DNA of 64,000 bases, taken from assembly GCA_963693285.1 (NCBI GenBank), contig OY848920.1, forward strand, positions 3,051,135 through 3,115,134, written 5' to 3'. The notes beneath the pieces are model-generated. The model saw only the letters and a program-made list of their open reading frames with translations. It was not told the origin of the DNA and did not search any database. Source of the DNA: Xestospongia muta (lineage: Eukaryota; Porifera; Demospongiae; Haplosclerida; Petrosiidae). Made by a program: the position numbers and the translations under genes. Below, piece by piece: positions 11,569-22,600 of the stretch. The stretch's first letter is position 1, and the number at the start of each line of letters is the position of its first letter.

Positions 11569-13039
11569 TTCTCAATGGGTGGAGTCACTGGTTTATCAGG
11601 TTGACCTGGAGGTGTCAATAGGTAAACACTCTTTAAATTCTTGTCAAGGTTAAAATCACATATTGTCTACAATAGAAACAGAATTAGTTAATTAATAATA
11701 ATTACGATATATTCATCAGATATATGTACACACAATTACCTCGTGATATGTCATAACGGATGGTGCATATTTAAATCCACAATATCGGCAAGGTATGTGT
11801 ATATTATTAGTAACAGCAGTTGTAGTTATAGCTATGAGAGAGAGGTCAAAGGTCATTTCAAATGAGTTATACAATGATCAAAAATTAAATAATAATTACT
11901 AAAATTGTGTGAATAAATGGGACATTAAGTGTGGTTCATTCATCTCATGTTCAAACCTGGGATAGTAAGATTGGGTCTGTGCCTTTCTTGAGGAATGGAA
12001 GAGTGACCAACATGTGCTTGTTGGTGATCAACAAAGACATCACTAAATTGAGGATGACATTCATCCTGTCAAAATAAGAGATATAAAATGTGCTATTTAC
12101 TCATTCATCTATCGATCCATTCATACTTTTATTCATCAATTCATTCATCTATACTTACTAAATGGAAACTAAACATTTCAAAAAGAATCCTTTCTCCACA
12201 AAGCTCACAAGGAATATAATTATCTTCTTCATGGAGAGTTTCATCTTTAGGCTCTTCCTTTAATTCCTGATGTGTCTCCACATGTCCATAAGGAGGAGGA
12301 GAGTGTGTAGGAGAGGGAGTTGGTGAGGGTGGTGGAGTATGAGAGACATTAGCCTCTTGAGGTGGACTGAATATAGCATTAAGTTGTCTCCTAGTTTCCT
12401 GATCTTCCTCCTGTAGTTGCTTTGATAATTCTAAATCTCTTTCCAATCTTTGTCATTTCTCTTCTTCTTCTTGAAAGAGAGAGAGTCATTCTAACAATTA
12501 ATACAAGCAATATAAACTACCTTTATTCTCTTCAACATGTTGTGGTTCACTACTCTTAAAGCTACCTGGTACAACAATTTGACAAGCAGGTTGTTCAGTC
12601 CAAGATTGGACATGCCCACCTTCTCGTCTTGGTTCAGCTACTTGAATAGGTGATGTATTAACAACACCACCATCTAAGTTAACCATTGGCTGTCCCCCTG
12701 AAATTCCTCCAATATTATGGGACCCTATGGGTCTTGACATAATAGGTATATTAAGGTCCTTAACATAAGGTTTCATTTGATTTGTTTGATCTCGTTTTTG
12801 ACTAAAGTGTAAGCCACCAATACTAATATTAGCAGCCCCACCCGTTGACACAGCAGTAGTAGACCGATTAGTACCAGTAACTCCACCCATTGACACAATT
12901 GTAGGTTGATTAGTACCAGTAAATCCATCCATTGGTACAAGTTGAGGTCGAGGTCGATTACCACCAACAAGAGGTAACTGAGATCTAAATGGATTTGTAC
13001 AGAGACGACACCATTATTCAATGTGATTTCTTAATATAC

Positions 13040-15800
13040 ATCATTACAACAGTTTACATTCAAAGTTATAATAACCAGCATTAAAAGGAAATGTACTAAA
13101 AAATGAACAAATGGTCTTATTGCTGGGCAAGGAAGACATACCCACATCAAAACAACTGACAATAGTATTTGCATTAACTTGACACACTTGAATATCATAT
13201 TGTCGTTTACATCTGTACTCTCAATAGCCAGCAATAAGAAGAAATGTACTGAAAATGAATAAATGGTCTTATTGCTGGGCGAGGAAGACACACCCACATC
13301 AAAACAACTGACAATAGTATTTGCACTAACTTGACACACTTAAATATCATATTCTCGTTCACATTTAAAGTCTCAATAGCCAGCAATAAGAGGAAATGTA
13401 CTAAAAAATGAACAAATGATCTTATTGCTGGGCGAGGAAGACACACCCACATCAAAACAACTGATGATAGTATTTGCACTAACTTGACACACTTGAATAT
13501 CATATTGTCATTTACATTCAAAGTCTCTATAGCCAGCAATAAGAAGAAATGTACTAAAAATGAATAAATGGTCTTATTGCTGGGCGAGAAAGACACACCC
13601 ACATCAAAACAACTGACGATAGTAGTTATACTAACTTGAGACACTTGAATATCATATTGTCATTTACATTCATAGTCTCTATAGCCAGCAATAAGAAGAA
13701 ATGTACTGAAAAATGAATAAATGGTCTTATTTCTAGGCAAGAAAGACACACCCACATCAAAACAACTGACGATAGTATTTGCACTAACTTGAGACACTTG
13801 AATATCATATTGTCGTTTACATTCAAAGTCTCTATAGCCAGCAATAAGAAGAAATGTACTGAAAAATGAATAAATGGTCTTATTGCTGGGCGAGGAAGAC
13901 ACATCCACATCAAAACAACTGACGATAGTATTTCCATTAATATGACACACTTGAATATCATGTTGTCATTTACATCTGTACTCTCAATAGCCAGCAATAA
14001 GAAGAAATGTACTAAAAAATGAACAAATGATCTTATTGCTGGGCAAGGAAGACACGCCCACATCAAATCAACTGACGATAGTATTTGCACTAACTTGACA
14101 CACTTGAATATTATATTGTCATTTACATCTGTACTTTCAACAGCCAGCAATAAGAAGAAATGTACTAAAAATGAACAAATGATCTTATTGCTGGGTGAGG
14201 AAGACACGCCCACATCAAATCAACTGACGTTAGTATTTGCACTAACTTGACACGCTTGAATATCATATTGTCATTTACATTTGTACTCTCAATAGCCAGC
14301 AATAAGAAGAAATGTACTAAAAAATTAATAAACGGTCTTATTGCTGGGCGAGGAAGACACACCCACATCAAAACAACTGACGATAGTATTTGCACTAACT
14401 TGACACACTTGAATATCATATTGTCATTTACATCTGTACTCTCAATAGCCAGCAATAAGAACAACTGTACTAAAAAATGAACAAATGGTCTTATTGCTGG
14501 GCGAGGAGGACACACCCACATCAAAACAACTGACGAAAGTGTTTGTACTAACTTGACACACTTGAATATCATATTGTAGTTTACATTCAAAGTCTTCATA
14601 GCCAGCAATAAGAAGGAATGTACTAAAAAATGAATAAACGGTCTTATTGCTGGGCGAGGAAGACACACCCACATCAAAACAACTGACGATAGTATTTGCA
14701 CTAACTTGACACACTTGAATATCATATTGTCATTTACATCTGTACTCTCAATAGCCAGCAATAAGAAGAAATGTAGTAAAAAATGAACAAATGATCTTAT
14801 TGCTGGGCAAGGAAGACACGCCCACATCAAATCAACTGACGATAGTATTTGCACTAACTTGACACACTTGAATATTATATTGTCATTTACATCTGTACTT
14901 TCAACAGCCAGCAATAAGAAGAAATGTACTAAAAAATGAACAAATGATCTTATTGCTGGGTGAGGAAGACACGCCCACATCAAATCAACTGACGTTAGTA
15001 TTTGCACTAACTTGACACGCTTGAATATCATATTGTCATTTACATTTGTACTCTCAATAGCCAGCAATAAGAAGAAATGTACTAAAAAATGAATAAACGG
15101 TCTTATTGCTGGGCGAGGAAGACACACCCACATCAAAACAACTGACGATAGTATTTGCACTAACTTGACACACTTGAATATCATATTGTCATTTACATCT
15201 GTACTCTCAATAGCTAGCAATAAGAACAACTGTACTAAAAAATGAACAAATGGTCTTATTGCTGGGCGAGGAAGACACACCCACATCAAAACAACTGACG
15301 AAAGTGTTTGTACTAACTTGACACACTTGAATATCATATTGTAGTTTACATTCAAAGTCTTCATAGCCAGCAATAAGAAGGAATGTACTAAAAAATGAAC
15401 AAATGGTCTTATTGCTGGGCGAGGAAGACACACCCACATCAAAACAACTGATGATAGTATTTGTACTAACTTGACACACTTGAATATCATATTGTCATTT
15501 ACATCTGAAGTCTCAATAGCCAGCAATAAGAGGAAATGTACTAAAAATGAACAAACGGTCTTATTGCTGGGCAAGGAAGAAACGCCCACAACAAAACAAC
15601 TAACGATAGTATTTGTACTAACTTGACACACTTGAATATCATATTGTCATTTAGATCTGAAGTCTCAATAGCCAGCAATAAGAGGAAATGTACTAAAAAA
15701 TGAACAAATGGTGTTAATGCTGGGTGAGGGAGACACACCCACATCAAAACAACTGATGATAGTATTTGTACTAACTTGACACACTTGAATATCATATTGT
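13040..15800. repeat. 153-bp tandem repeat array, about 18 copies
   Basis: The word TTATTGCTGGGC, or a close variant, recurs about every 152-154 bp from about 13120 to 15714, giving roughly 18 units. Each unit also carries ACACCCACATCAAA and a TTGACACACTTGAATATCAT segment. Because 153 is a multiple of three and the unit lacks stops in some frames, long reading frames appear, including 488 codons at 15631 to 14165 on the minus strand with a 51-residue hydrophobic period. Other frames and the plus strand are also partly open, which suggests the openness comes from the repeat period and not from selection on a protein. The array lies just upstream of the zinc-finger gene. Confidence 0.9.
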
Positions 15801-16389
15801 GATGATGACAGTGTTGTTTATATTAACAATTAGATATATGTTGGAGAAGAGTACACAAAAATACTATTAATTTCAGTGGTTGGACAAAAGGAAGACCGTA
15901 TATCAGAATTGGGGCGGAAGAAAATATCCTGCTACTCAGATGAAACATCCCATCATTTGTAAGCTATATATTGTGGACAATAATGCCATAATAAAGCCTA
16001 CAGATGCATACCTTGCAATGAACGTCTAATGACTGTTAGCACAAATGTTGCTTCACTACCTGATGTACAGATACTAGACATTTCTCGAAACACATATTCA
16101 AGTAAAAAATCAAACCAGCCATTGTTGCTACAAGAATAAGTTATAAGCAATATAATCAATCTGATATTATATCTAATAGGACAATTACAATTGAAAATAC
16201 TACCAAACATGATTACACCTTATAAACTTACAGATTACTTGTAATAGCTGTTAGTACTGATTACAATGAAAGTTTCCATTTAATCCTGTTGCTGTGTAGG
16301 TTCATCATGGACGTCCAACATCTGTAGATACAGGTCACTGTAAATTATTATACAGCTATAAGTTACCTATATTAAAACAAAAACAATAG
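15801..16389. other. Possible minus-strand exon near 16.01-16.13 kb
   Basis: A minus-strand stretch from about 16130 to 16014 follows a TTGTAG acceptor and ends at a GTATGC donor. It encodes about 38 residues (NNGWFDFLLEYVF and onward). It could be an exon of the P-loop gene family, but it was not linked to any other exon. The rest of the interval shows nothing I can support. Confidence 0.25.
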
Positions 16390-17526
16390 ACACAGCATTA
16401 GTGAAAACACCTGGTGGAGAGTGGATTGAATATGATGACAATAACATAATTACTAACTATGATTACAACAAAAATATAGACTATATTTCTGTGAGTAAAG
16501 CTAATGAAAACAATACATCATTATGATTGCCTCTTAGAGAAATGTATGTCTAGCTATATACAAGTCGGATGAGTCGAAGGTTAGCATGAAATTATTTCAT
16601 ATCACATAATACATATTGTAATTAATTATACTAACTAAACTTGTATAGACCGTATTGAAAGTGATTGATGATTGTCCACCAATTTTATCATGGAGAGAAG
16701 TCAGTCTGTTGTTAAAATGTGCATGCTTTACTGTTACAATATATTTCTATCAGAGTCCATTAGTTGTTAATGAAGACAAGGAAATAGTAAGTGCATTGTT
16801 AGCAAAGAATTTATTCTATATATGTATGATAAAGGACTGGAAAGAGATCAAGGCACCGTACAACACCTTACAGCCAGGAGTGTGGCTAACTGCAGAAGTA
16901 AACTATATATATGTATTCATAAATTATTATATATACATACACACACATAAGTATACATAATTATACATATATAATCATTGTATATATTATATAATAGTAT
17001 CTACTTGTGTAGGTAATAATGAATTACTTAATATTGTTAGCAAAGGATGTAAGTCAAATAATTTTACATGCATGTCACAGAAATTGTTAAAACTAGAGGA
17101 ATATTGCTGTTGTCGACTCCATATTCCTTCCATTATTAAAAGCAAGAGGCGTTAGTGGTGTCACAAAATATGTAAGGATTTTATAACTTTAAAATTAAAC
17201 AAAAAGTAATAAATTCTAGGGCAAAAATCTGTTAGAGAAAGACATGATCATATTTCCAGTTCATCGTCCACAACATTGGATTCTCATTGTCAGTGCCTTA
17301 ATCAACATAATATATGTTTGGGATACATTAATTACACAGGTTGTTGATGTAAATGATAAGATCATATATGAAGTCAATTCATATCATAATAGTCGGCCTC
17401 ATTTAATTAATAGCATATGGTAAGGAATTATTGCATAAGATAACATTTGAAAAAAGCAGGTTATATTTGTGTAGACTGTCAAAGTTTAAACTATCCATTC
17501 ATGAGTGGAGATACTGTGATTCCAAA
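16390..17526 (+). pseudogene. Ulp1/SENP-like (C48) protease gene, truncated
   Basis: Exons at 16390-16490, 16538-16579, 16649-16897, 17013-17048, 17097-17171, 17220-17288, 17340-17419 and 17460-17526 keep one open frame; the first two are less certain. The order matches the SUMO-protease fold: LQPGVWLTAE-VIMNYL (substrate-entry helix), FLPLLKARGVSGVTKY, the HW pair at RPQHWILI (catalytic His), a strand where the catalytic Asp is expected but Asn is found (YEVNSY), and a long helix ending in an EW motif. The next exon should carry the Gln/Cys of the active site (DCG motif). It is absent: the sequence runs into a minus-strand P-loop exon. C48 proteases remove SUMO or related modifiers; this copy lacks two of the three catalytic residues. 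The alternative is a non-catalytic domain, but truncation is simpler. Confidence 0.65.
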
Positions 17527-17532
17527 GTATGT

Positions 17533-17771
17533 TACACTCATGCCACACAGAATCATCACCTATAGTTGAAGGTATTATTTCAATTTTTCTTGCGTCGTGA
17601 GTAGCAACTACTGAAGTACTGTCATGATATTCAGGTGGTGGTTCATTGTAAAGTAGTTTGAGAAGGGATGATTTACCAGTTCCAGGTGCACCAGAGACAA
17701 AGAACTTTGACCACTTAGCAGTAACATAACCCTCCTTCATGGCTTTGTCCAGTAACATCTTGTTAGCACCT
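17533..17771 (-). pseudogene. Duplicate P-loop exon fragment
   Basis: This is a second copy of the P-loop exon. It has a TATTAG acceptor, GANKMLLDKAMKEGY, Walker A GAPGTGKSS and LLYNEPPPEYHDST, ending around DDSVWHE. The 180 bp of intron upstream of it (17771-17950) is also similar to the sequence beside the 9.86-10.08 kb exon, so a genomic segment was copied. No zinc-finger exons accompany it. It lies tail-to-tail against the truncated Ulp1-like gene and beside an ankyrin fragment, so this is a patchwork of duplicated pieces. Confidence 0.6.
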
Positions 17772-17946
17772 AATATATAATAGAAAATTTTAAACCTTAA
17801 TTAAAGTAAACAACATTAACAAGGATTACATAACAAATTATACTAATTGGCCTTCTAAATTTTGTAGATATAAATTATAAATATTTTAAATTTCCAATTC
17901 AATCCTTTAGTACTAGCTAGAATATAGTCAGTTCCTATTGTACAGT

Positions 17947-18650
17947 TTAATATGCTCTTAGACAAAGTTCAACCCACTACTGATGAGATTGAAGAAGCAG
18001 TAGTAATGTCATGTTATGGTGGTCACTCTACTCTCATTACCTCCTCACTAATGACCAGAGAGAACTACTAGACTCATGTGTTAAAGGAGATTTAGGTGCA
18101 GTTATAATGAAGACATTAGATAGTCCAGATACTCCACTGGTATTTGGTCTTACTCCACTCATGGTAGCTTCATCATGTGGACATGTTGATATAGTGGATG
18201 CTCTTATCCAAGCTGGAGCTGATGTTAATAAAGAAGAAAGTCATTGGGGTTCACTCCTTTGTTCTTTGCAGTAAATGGAGGTAAATCTTTCACAATAGTA
18301 GAGACACTCTTAGAGATAAATGCCAATCTTAATGTTATTACTGACAAGAGGACACCATTAGATCATGCTAATGAAATTAAACAGGAAAGTATTAGTGAAC
18401 TACTGAGTAAATATGGAGCTCAAACAAGAGGAAAATTAGAGGGGATAATGGAGAAAAAGTCATCATTACTAGAATCTGGTGAAAAAAAAACATCAGCTAA
18501 ACTATGCCAACCATCATGGCTTCAAGTTGAAAGTAAGTTTTAACCATTGTTGTAAAGATATTAACAGTTTTTCAAATAGGAACTACCAATACAGTCAGTG
18601 ATCCTACAACTAAACAAACACTTAGTTCTTCTCAAGGTCAGTAGCCTATA
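17947..18650 (+). pseudogene. Truncated ankyrin-repeat gene copy (3' end)
   Basis: This sequence copies the C-terminal part of the large ankyrin gene (compare 28620-29190). It shares the VVMSCYGGHSTLI, SCVKGDLG, DTPLV.GLTPLMVASSCGHVDIVDALI and GFTPLFFA segments. A deletion of about 22 bp near 18042 relative to the intact gene shifts the frame, and a second shift lies near 18250. A further exon-like piece at about 18581-18640 follows. There is no 5' part. It lies beside the duplicate P-loop exon, so a composite duplication or an unequal exchange is likely. Confidence 0.75.
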
Positions 18651-19392
18651 TAAAGCTCAATTCATCTACACTATATCCCAATGTAGTGAATGTTGACCCA
18701 GACAAGCTTCAAGCATCAAGTAATATATCTACATTAATAACACTGCTATATTAAGGCCTGAGTCTACCCACGCACTGCCTAAAAAATGATCATTTTATTT
18801 TATTTAATTTTAGACAAATAATAACAAATACATTATTCTGCCTGCATGTAGGTGGTTTAATATTGATTAGTCTTCACTATTATAGTTATAAAGTTAACAG
18901 TTGAGTCTTCTGTTCGTAGATATGGACGAAACCAAGGATGTCTAAAAAATGGAGAAAACGGGATAGGCGGTTGGTGAAACAGGCATTAAAAGACTTATAA
19001 TTTAGCACAACAGTGTGTCATAGTATGCTTAACGTTATATAAAATGTTGAAGTTGATACAAACAATTAATCATGAGTTACGCCAATGAAATTACTATTAT
19101 GAGGTTGATGGTAGCCACTTAGCCTTAGGCTAATATACTATAAACACCAAAACGAATTTCCGTCTGAAAATTTCACAACAAACTCACCTTATACAGAGTT
19201 AACAACAGAGTCCATAAATCTGGGTAAATGCTAGCATTTTCCCTACCGCCTCATCTTACAACAGAGTACGTAAGCAAAATCAGCCATCTTATGAGGCCAA
19301 AATTGATCACGTGAGAAGTATTGGTGATGTAATCAAATTTATGGTATGTAGAACAAGTTGTCTTTTGATATAAGGATTGTTTGTAGGTCAAT
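18651..19392. other. Upstream region of the 2A/death-domain/ankyrin gene
   Basis: No exon was recognised. A TTTGTAG acceptor-like site lies at about 19381-19387, so an untranslated first exon could exist upstream. The true promoter was not located. Confidence 0.35.
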
Positions 19393-19621
19393 ATGATTGA
19401 TATCTCTCAATGGAGAGCCAGCATTGGGTTATGGTATTGTCATCAGATACCATATACTACTAAAAAGACTCCTTCTACCACTGATACTCCTGGATGGATA
19501 AAGTCACTATTGATGTCAGGAGATGAGGGTGGTGGTACTTTGATATTCTCTCTAGTTTTGTTTCTCTTACTTCTCCTCACTTTATCAGGTGATATTGAAC
19601 TCAACCCTGGACCTAAAACAG
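19393..19621 (+). CDS. Exon 1: leader with 2A-like ribosome-skipping motif
   Basis: The exon encodes 76 residues and one base. After a polar start comes a leucine-rich hydrophobic stretch (LIFSLVLFLLLLLTL) followed at once by SGDIELNPGPKTG. The motif D-I-E-x-N-P-G-P is the 2A consensus; ribosomes release at the Gly (residue 73) and restart at the Pro (residue 74). Related 2A sequences are known in animal NLR genes and in retrotransposons, and in sea urchins the same short N-terminal region can also act as a signal sequence. Here the death domain follows directly, so skipping would release the body of the protein into the cytosol, and failure to skip would leave it on the secretory route. Confidence 0.8.
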
Positions 19622-22600
19622 GTCAGTAAACATATTAAAACAAATAACTGATGGAATGATGTTTTAATTTACTTTAATAGAGTTAACATCAATCAATGCT
19701 CTACAACTTCTTATTAAGAGTCATTTTGATGTTAAAGATAAATGGAGTGAACTAACTATTCTTCTGGGTGTGTCACTGGAAGAGAGGGAAAGAATCAAGA
19801 CAATGGCCAGCAGTGATCAAGACTACCACTTTGCTTTAGAAAAGGGTTTACAATGGTGGATTACAAATGGTAATGCTCCCTCTTGGGAAGAACTTATTTC
19901 AGCTGTTGAGTATTGTAGTGATGTTGATATAGCTACTACACTGAGAAGACAACTAGATATTAAAGATGAAGGTATCTACCATGTATAGTTCATTATATAC
20001 TAGTACTTTAAAATAATTATCAATGTAGTATAATAGTTTAGTAAAGTACATAACAAAGGTATATTCTATTGAATTCATATTTTGAATGACACAGTTAGTG
20101 TTTTGGTACAATTCCGGTATGACTTACTCCATTAAAAGGAGTGGAACTAGATTGACAGTCACTCATCTAAACTCAATTCTTACAACTTCTTTTCTATACC
20201 AAGGGCAAACAGAAGGACAGAATAAAGGAGCAAGTGACCAGGTTGGAGGCCAGACTTTTTCTTCTTGCGATAACTCTGTATATGGTGATATTGAAGGTAC
20301 CAATGCTACAGAAAACAATGAGGTTCATAAAGTGTTGAAGAGTGTGCTGATGAGCCATTTTGCCAACTTAAGTAACCAACTCACTAGATGTTTGCCACAA
20401 CTTTCTGCAACAATGTATGCTAAAAGACTGATAAGTGAATCAGTTAGAAAGTCTCCAACTACTGACACTGTGATTGATGAATTTGAAAGTGGAATGAGAT
20501 TAGCAAAGAATATTTTAAAGTTACAAGAACATTGTCAACTTTTCTTACAATGTCTCTCCAATGAAGGTGGTCCTACTAAATTAATTGCTCAAAAGTTATG
20601 TCAAGACTGGATGAAAGAAGTTAAAAAGCAATGTGATATCTCACTAGATCTTACATGTGATGAACAGGATATTAAACAACAAGGTCAGTGATGTAAAGTG
20701 ATGGTAGTCCATATTTTTGAGATAAAGTATCACAAATATCTATTGTTCTCTTTGTTAAAATTGTTTTAACCAATAAAATAACAATAGTATAGTATCATTC
20801 CATTAGATTTCTTGTCACAGCTGTTATGTGTGAAATTGTGATAGTGAACAAAGCAAGTTGTGACAAATGTGTACTCCTCCATTGATACAACAGTCTATAA
20901 ATGTATTATATAATTATAAACTAAAGTTTAATATATTACTATATTATGTATATAAACATGCACATCACATCTTACCGTATAGCCGGAAATTTTTGCGGGA
21001 TTTATATTTTGCGTTTTTGAGTAAAAAGTGGTTTTTTTTAAATTTACGGATTTAAATTATGTTGTTTAGATGTAATACGGTGCTACACCCACAAAATTAC
21101 AACACGTGTGTGCCACGCCCAAAAAAATACAACACGGTGTGTCACAATCACCATCGATGGATTCAGCAACGATTGAAAGCTGTGTAAGGGGACATCACAT
21201 TTACAAAGCCAATTGGAGCCCTTTCAAAGGTGAGAAATTAGTTTGCTGTCAGGAAAAGAACAACTCACATGATCCTTATGCTGTTGCTGTGATGAAAGGA
21301 AAAGTGATAGTAGGACATGTTCCAAGAAAAATTTCTGCAGCATGCTCGCTTTTCTTAGATAAAGAAGACACTACCATCACTTGTACAATCACAGGAAAAC
21401 GATGCTATTCTTCTGATTTGCCTCAAGGAAGACTTGAAGTTCCATGTGTATTACATTTTCAAGGAACATTGGAAAAATTGTCAAGTTGCTGTGCCCTGAT
21501 CTCCAACCAAACAAGAAGAGGAAAATTGACATGAGTGATCCAGAGGCAAAGTGTTCTGAACCTCATCATGATGAATACAATCACAAACAGCTGTTAAGTC
21601 ATGAAGATAGAATTACACAGGATTGGAATTGGCTAAGTGATATTCTATAAATACTGCTCAAAAACTACTAATGGAACAATTTCCAAAACTCTCAGGGTTG
21701 ATTTCAACGTTGATGCTATCCAAATTAAAGAATCCTATTCCAGCTGGTGCCAGAGCTTTACAGATTCTTCACATAAGAGCCAACCACTGGATTGTTGCTT
21801 CCACAATATGTTGTGAACCAGGTTTAGTAAGGTTGTTTGACTCACTCTACAAGTCAATTGACACAGAAACAATGGAATTGGTGTCCTTATGTTTCGGAAA
21901 AGATGTCTCTGTATCCTTGGAAGCATCACAACAAGAACAAGGGGGTTCCGATATTGTGGTTTATTTGCAATCGCTACCTGTTGCATTAGCCCATGGAATT
22001 ACTGGTACTCCACAATTCAAACAACAGATGATGAGACATCACCTGATTCAATATTTTGAAAACAACAAACCAATTTTCAAATCTTTTTTGATTTATAAAC
22101 ATTTTAAGCATCTCTTTTATTAAAAAATATAATTTTACTCATAATTAGAAACAGAAGCAATGGCATCTAAAATTCCTGCTTTTTTGAAACCCATTGATTG
22201 CAAGCTCGGGATGATCTTGAATTTCATTCCATGTTGAGATAATCCAACTGGCACTACGGTGCTTAACAGCTACAGTGGAAATATCAACTTCCACAGATTC
22301 AGTAGGTGATACCTTCAATTGCTTTTGAACGTCTTCAGCATACCAAAGTTGAAAACATTTCTTCATCTCACTTTTGATAGGTTTGTTTATTGAAATGTCC
22401 AGGGGCTGCAATTTTTCCGTGCAATTTGGTGGAATAAGAACAAATGTTATGTTATGTTTTGAAAGTAGAGCTTTAACAAATGGAGTAGTTTGACCTGTTA
22501 ACAATCAAAATAGCAAGAGCTGAATGGGACATTGGAAGATTCAATTCTGTTCTTTTTTGGTTTACAAATGGGACAATAATTTTCTCAATATACCTGACCA

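Larger units (their letters stand above)
9861..12981 (-). pseudogene. C2HC zinc-finger plus P-loop NTPase gene, broken by one stop
   Basis: Six minus-strand exons, about 12981-12525, 12468-12168, 12066-11955, 11831-11742, 11669-11569 and 10080-9861, join with agreeing phases. The first exon is a low-complexity Gly/Thr/Ser-rich region. The second has a charged helix, a Pro-rich stretch and the first half of a zinc finger (CELCGERILFEMFSFHL) completed across the intron by DECH. A second finger (CRYCG...TYHETIC) is also split by an intron. The last visible exon encodes a Walker A P-loop (GAPGTGKSS). C2HC fingers of this type often bind ubiquitin or proteins. A TGA at 12453-12455 lies in the joined frame just after the second exon begins, so the copy is a pseudogene or carries a sequence error. 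The 3' end is not found. Confidence 0.6.

Noticed and set aside
14165..15631. 488-codon minus-strand frame as a membrane protein
   Set aside because: It is a by-product of the 153-bp repeat, which is open in several frames and on both strands. I kept it as a finding, not as a gene.
13040..15800. CRISPR array
   Set aside because: Units of 153 bp are contiguous with no alternating unique spacers, and the genome is eukaryotic.
19591..19614. 2A motif as a sign of picornavirus contamination
   Set aside because: The exon has a splice donor and continues in phase into a death domain and ankyrin exons, so it is a host gene.
20086..20203. ATG at 20086 as the start of a separate gene
   Set aside because: The stretch before 20204 has no domain features; exon 3 fits in phase to exon 2 if the CAAG acceptor is used.
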